Of a stretch of DNA of 64,000 nt, positions 61,680-64,000 are shown piece after piece. Position 1 is the stretch's first letter; every line of letters begins with the position of its first letter. The position numbers were made by a program, and so were the translations under genes. Where the stretch lies: the NCBI GenBank assembly GCA_026537415.1, contig JAFNMF010000030.1:124001-188000 (forward strand), given 5' to 3'. The notes below the pieces were generated by a model. That model made no database searches and was not told the origin of the DNA. It saw only the letters and a program-made list of their open reading frames with translations. This stretch comes from Acetobacteraceae bacterium B3987. GTDB taxonomy: Bacteria > Pseudomonadota > Alphaproteobacteria > Acetobacterales > Acetobacteraceae.

Positions 61680-63205
61680 CAGAAATGATCCCACCCTGCT
61701 TCATCATCCGAATGAGTCGGCAGAACCTTGCCATCCTGCTGAATCTCACCACGCTGGCTACTGAGCATCGGTGTTCTGCTCTTCGGCGGCGTCTGGGCAG
61801 GTACCTCACTGGCAAGAGCCGGTCTCTCATGAGAGAGCTTCAATGCCTGATTGGAACCAATGGTGAAGGTCGCCAGTGTCTGACGCAGCTTGACGGTCTG
61901 CGTTGTCAGGTTATGGCTGGCAGCCGTTGATTCTTCGACCATGGCAGCATTCTGCTGAGTCATGCCATCCATGCTGCTCACAGCATCCGACACTTCCGCC
62001 AGACTACGAGCCTGCTCTTCGGTCGCTTTGGAGACAACCTCAACCCGGTCTGCCAGAGCTTCCGTCCCTTCTTCCACATCCTTGAGAAGGCCGCTGGTCC
62101 GAGCCACAAGGCGGACACCTTCCTGCACATGGGCTGTTGCTGTTTCCAGCACATCACGGATCATATCGGCAGCCTTGGCGGACTGCTCTGCAAGGGACTG
62201 AACCTCCTTGGCAACCACGGCAAAACCACGTCCAGCCTCACCCGCACGGGCAGCCTCAACACTAGCATTAAGAGCCAGTACGTTAGTTTTGAAGGCAATA
62301 TCGCTAACAGACCGCGTGATCTGCACAATATCATCAGATGAAGTCTTGATGGAGTTCATCGCTACGCTGGTCTGTTCCATCCCATTGGAAGCCGTCTTGA
62401 CCTTTTCCAGCGTTGCCTTGGTTTCGCTACTCGCATGGGAACAGTTACTAGCCGTAACCTTAAAGCCGGAAGCAATGGACTTAACAGAAGCCGTAACCTG
62501 CCCGAGGCTTGCAGCCTGACGCTCCGTACGTTTTGCCAAATCATCTGATGCCGTGGAAATCTCACTGGCCCCATTGGCAATCATGTTGGAGCTTTCCGCC
62601 ACAACAGACAGAGCACCACCCAGCCCAGTCAAAGACTCATTGAAGGCCTCACGTACGGGACCAAACTCACCATCGAACAACGCACTGGTGATGCGGATGG
62701 ACAGATTACCCTGAGCCAGCTTCTGCATGACACGGTTCAGCTCTTCCACAACGGCGTGCGTGCGTGCCTCACGCTCCTTGAGTTTCTCCGTTGTGTCCAG
62801 AGCTTTATTAACAGCCTCACTATGCGCTTTTTCCGCCGCCTTCTGCTCCTGAAGGCTCAAGGCAAAAGAGGCCAGCATCTTGCCAACCCGTCCAACACAG
62901 TTTGTCCTATTCTCATACAGGCTGAGGTCCGGTGCTTCCCCACGACCTAGAGCCATACCCATGTCAGTCAATTTTTCGATAGGTTCGGTCAGGACCTTGG
63001 TCAGAAAAAGCCAAACTGCCCAAGTAAGCACCATGCCGAAAAGAAGTGTTGCCATATTAATGATAGCAACACGATTGAATATACCACTCTCCAAATAACC
63101 TACAGTCTCCACAGCGAGCTGCACAGCCAGATAAAACTCAATAGCCAGCATTGCCACCCGCACCTGCATGCGAAACGAAGCTGATCTGTATAACCAGTTA
63201 AACAT
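61679..63205 (-). CDS. Methyl-accepting chemotaxis protein with minimal periplasmic loop
   Basis: A 508-residue chemoreceptor and the first gene of the chemotaxis operon. Two hydrophobic segments (residues ~16-37 and ~47-70) are separated by only about ten residues, so there is no periplasmic ligand domain. HAMP-like signal converters follow (about 70-125 and 150-210), then the methylation helices and the conserved tip (F-A-V-V-A-K-E-V-Q-S-L-A-E-Q-S). The C-terminus is G-W-D-H-F, which fits the xWxxF pentapeptide that docks CheR and CheB. It may sense from within the membrane or cytoplasm, as in Aer-like receptors, but no PAS domain is seen. Confidence 0.92.
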   Translation of the reverse strand: MFNWLYRSASFRMQVRVAMLAIEFYLAVQLAVETVGYLESGIFNRVAIINMATLLFGMVLTWAVWLFLTKVLTEPIEKLTDMGMALGRGEAPDLSLYENRTNCVGRVGKMLASFALSLQEQKAAEKAHSEAVNKALDTTEKLKEREARTHAVVEELNRVMQKLAQGNLSIRITSALFDGEFGPVREAFNESLTGLGGALSVVAESSNMIANGASEISTASDDLAKRTERQAASLGQVTASVKSIASGFKVTASNCSHASSETKATLEKVKTASNGMEQTSVAMNSIKTSSDDIVQITRSVSDIAFKTNVLALNASVEAARAGEAGRGFAVVAKEVQSLAEQSAKAADMIRDVLETATAHVQEGVRLVARTSGLLKDVEEGTEALADRVEVVSKATEEQARSLAEVSDAVSSMDGMTQQNAAMVEESTAASHNLTTQTVKLRQTLATFTIGSNQALKLSHERPALASEVPAQTPPKSRTPMLSSQRGEIQQDGKVLPTHSDDEAGWDHF

Positions 63206-63543
63206 GGAAAACGCCTATCCCTCCAGAAAATTCATTCCTTCCGTCAGCATGGCCAAAGGTTTGGATGATGACAGAGGCTCAAGACATAACTTCTGAAAAA
63301 CCATACAAATGCATGGAATTAGTTTTTCTTAGGCCTGAAACATGATAAAATTTTTAATGGAAGAAAAGACATTTTTTGGAGTATATGAACAATATGCCTT
63401 AAACTAAGGGATAATTTAAGATTTATGTCATATATTATTTACAGTTTATTATTTAGTAACGCTTCTGTATTCGTTCATGTAGACTTGGACAACACTCTGC
63501 GATAATCCCCCACGATTCTTTATCCCCCTCAAAAACCCAATTA
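63206..63543. other. AT-rich leader of the chemotaxis operon
   Basis: About 340 bases with no gene. It must contain the promoter of the chemotaxis operon on the minus strand. I looked for a flagellar sigma-28 promoter (TAAA, 15 bases, GCCGATAA) and did not see one. Confidence 0.5.
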
Positions 63544-63861
63544 TCATCTCGCCTTGCAAGATTGCCCTTGTTTGGCATCCTTCTGGCAATCCGCCATGTT
63601 AGCAATGACACTGCCCGCCCCTATGAAACGAGGAGACTGTGTTACGGGTGTCTTCTTGCCAGCAGACGAACGGACTGACACGATTTCCTGCTCCTTCGAG
63701 TGAAATCTCGGCAGATGTATCCGGCTGAACAGCCTAAAAGCACCCCGGACTGGAAAGGTCAGACGTCCCGCTATTGCAGTATCTGGGGACAGTCCTCCCA
63801 CAAACACTAAAAAAGACAATAATACGATAAATACCCTATGTTGAGCATTGTTTTCCGACAT
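63544..63861 (-). CDS. Small exported protein of unknown function
   Basis: A 105-residue protein with a signal peptide of about 31 residues (V-F-I-V-L-L-S-F-L-V-F-V-G-G-L-S, ending at A-I-A). The mature part is basic and has one Cys pair near the C-terminus (A-D-C-Q-K-D-A-K-Q-G-Q-S-C). There is no recognisable domain. Confidence 0.6.
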   Translation of the reverse strand: MSENNAQHRVFIVLLSFLVFVGGLSPDTAIAGRLTFPVRGAFRLFSRIHLPRFHSKEQEIVSVRSSAGKKTPVTQSPRFIGAGSVIANMADCQKDAKQGQSCKAR

Positions 63862-63908
63862 AATATTAACCTACGCTATAATAAGACATACACCCTGAGT
63901 GAGGCATC

Positions 63909-64000
63909 ATGACCACCGCATTACACTATGAAGCCCTGAAAGAAAGACAACGTACTCTTCGGCATGATTTCCCCGAAACTATGGGGTTACGCGTTCATCG
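63909..64000 (+). CDS. Start of an unidentified protein (cut by window edge)
   Basis: An ATG at 63909, preceded by GTGAGG, opens a reading frame that runs to the window end: about 30 codons, starting M-T-T-A-L-H-Y-E-A-L-K-E-R-Q. The piece is helical and charged (R-Q-R-T-L-R-H-D-F-P-E-T-M). Too short to identify. Confidence 0.5.
   Translation, partial: MTTALHYEALKERQRTLRHDFPETMGLRVH

Noticed and set aside
63206-63543. Sigma-28 flagellar promoter for the chemotaxis operon
   Set aside because: I searched by eye for the TAAA / GCCGATAA pair on the minus strand and found no match.

Overview
The window is a stretch of chromosome from an acetic acid bacterium (Acetobacteraceae, Alphaproteobacteria). 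The evidence is the Entner-Doudoroff pair edd-eda, a giant repeat-Hint surface protein of a kind common in this family, three paralogous TonB-dependent siderophore receptors, an OprB-type sugar porin, a tRNA-Arg(CCU) interrupted by a group I intron (a site also known in Agrobacterium), and alphaproteobacterial gene orders. The organism is Gram-negative (LptE, Mla lipoproteins, porins) and has a chemotaxis system. I do not assign a genus. Most of the window is ordinary core genome; I found no insertion sequence, prophage or CRISPR array.

Layout. 1-5745: three tandem minus-strand siderophore receptors, the first cut by the window edge, each preceded by a Fur-box-like palindrome. 5962-10948: leuS-lptE-holA with a DUF3576 lipoprotein upstream, all minus strand. 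11075-11392: tRNA-Arg(CCU) with a 241-nt group I intron. 11420-16068: an orphan gene and a 1340-residue beta-solenoid/Hint protein. 16161-18635: AEC transporter, low-molecular-weight phosphatase and hydroxyacid dehydrogenase. 18723-22073: TM2 protein, then purH, a small exported protein and nadK. 22162-26494: a three-gene drug efflux operon (DHA2 permease, HlyD adaptor, outer-membrane factor). 26729-29214: edd-eda. 29545-33619: lytic transglycosylase, a uracil-DNA-glycosylase-like protein and ispE. 33697-38159: small exported protein, glnK-amtB, UbiH-type hydroxylase and cysE. 38382-43714: exported aldose epimerase, mlaA-mlaC-like pair and queA-tgt. 43724-46427: exported purine nucleoside permease and adenosine deaminase. 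46506-50788: RHH protein, DnaJ-like protein, DegP-type protease, Mrp ATPase and a small lipoprotein. 50911-50985: tRNA-Thr(UGU), followed by a gene-poor region and a PsiE-like membrane protein. 52087-53877: OprB porin. 54023-63205: an orphan gene and a nine- or ten-gene chemotaxis operon.

How genes work together. The chemotaxis operon (MCP, STAS protein, CheY, CheA, CheW, CheR, CheB, second CheY, CheD, and a small helical protein carrying a D-x-x-x-Q motif) is nearly complete for signalling and adaptation. It lacks a recognisable CheZ, CheC or CheX, and the small helical protein is a candidate for that missing CheY-P phosphatase. The adenosine deaminase and nucleoside permease both carry export signals and may form an extracytoplasmic purine salvage unit. 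edd and eda feed sugar acids into central metabolism. queA and tgt are the queuosine pathway, but Tgt has lost its three zinc cysteines.

Items most worth a second look: the tRNA-Arg intron; the zinc-site loss in Tgt; the candidate phosphatase next to cheD; the repeat-Hint protein without a visible export route; and the MCP with almost no periplasmic domain and an xWxxF tail.
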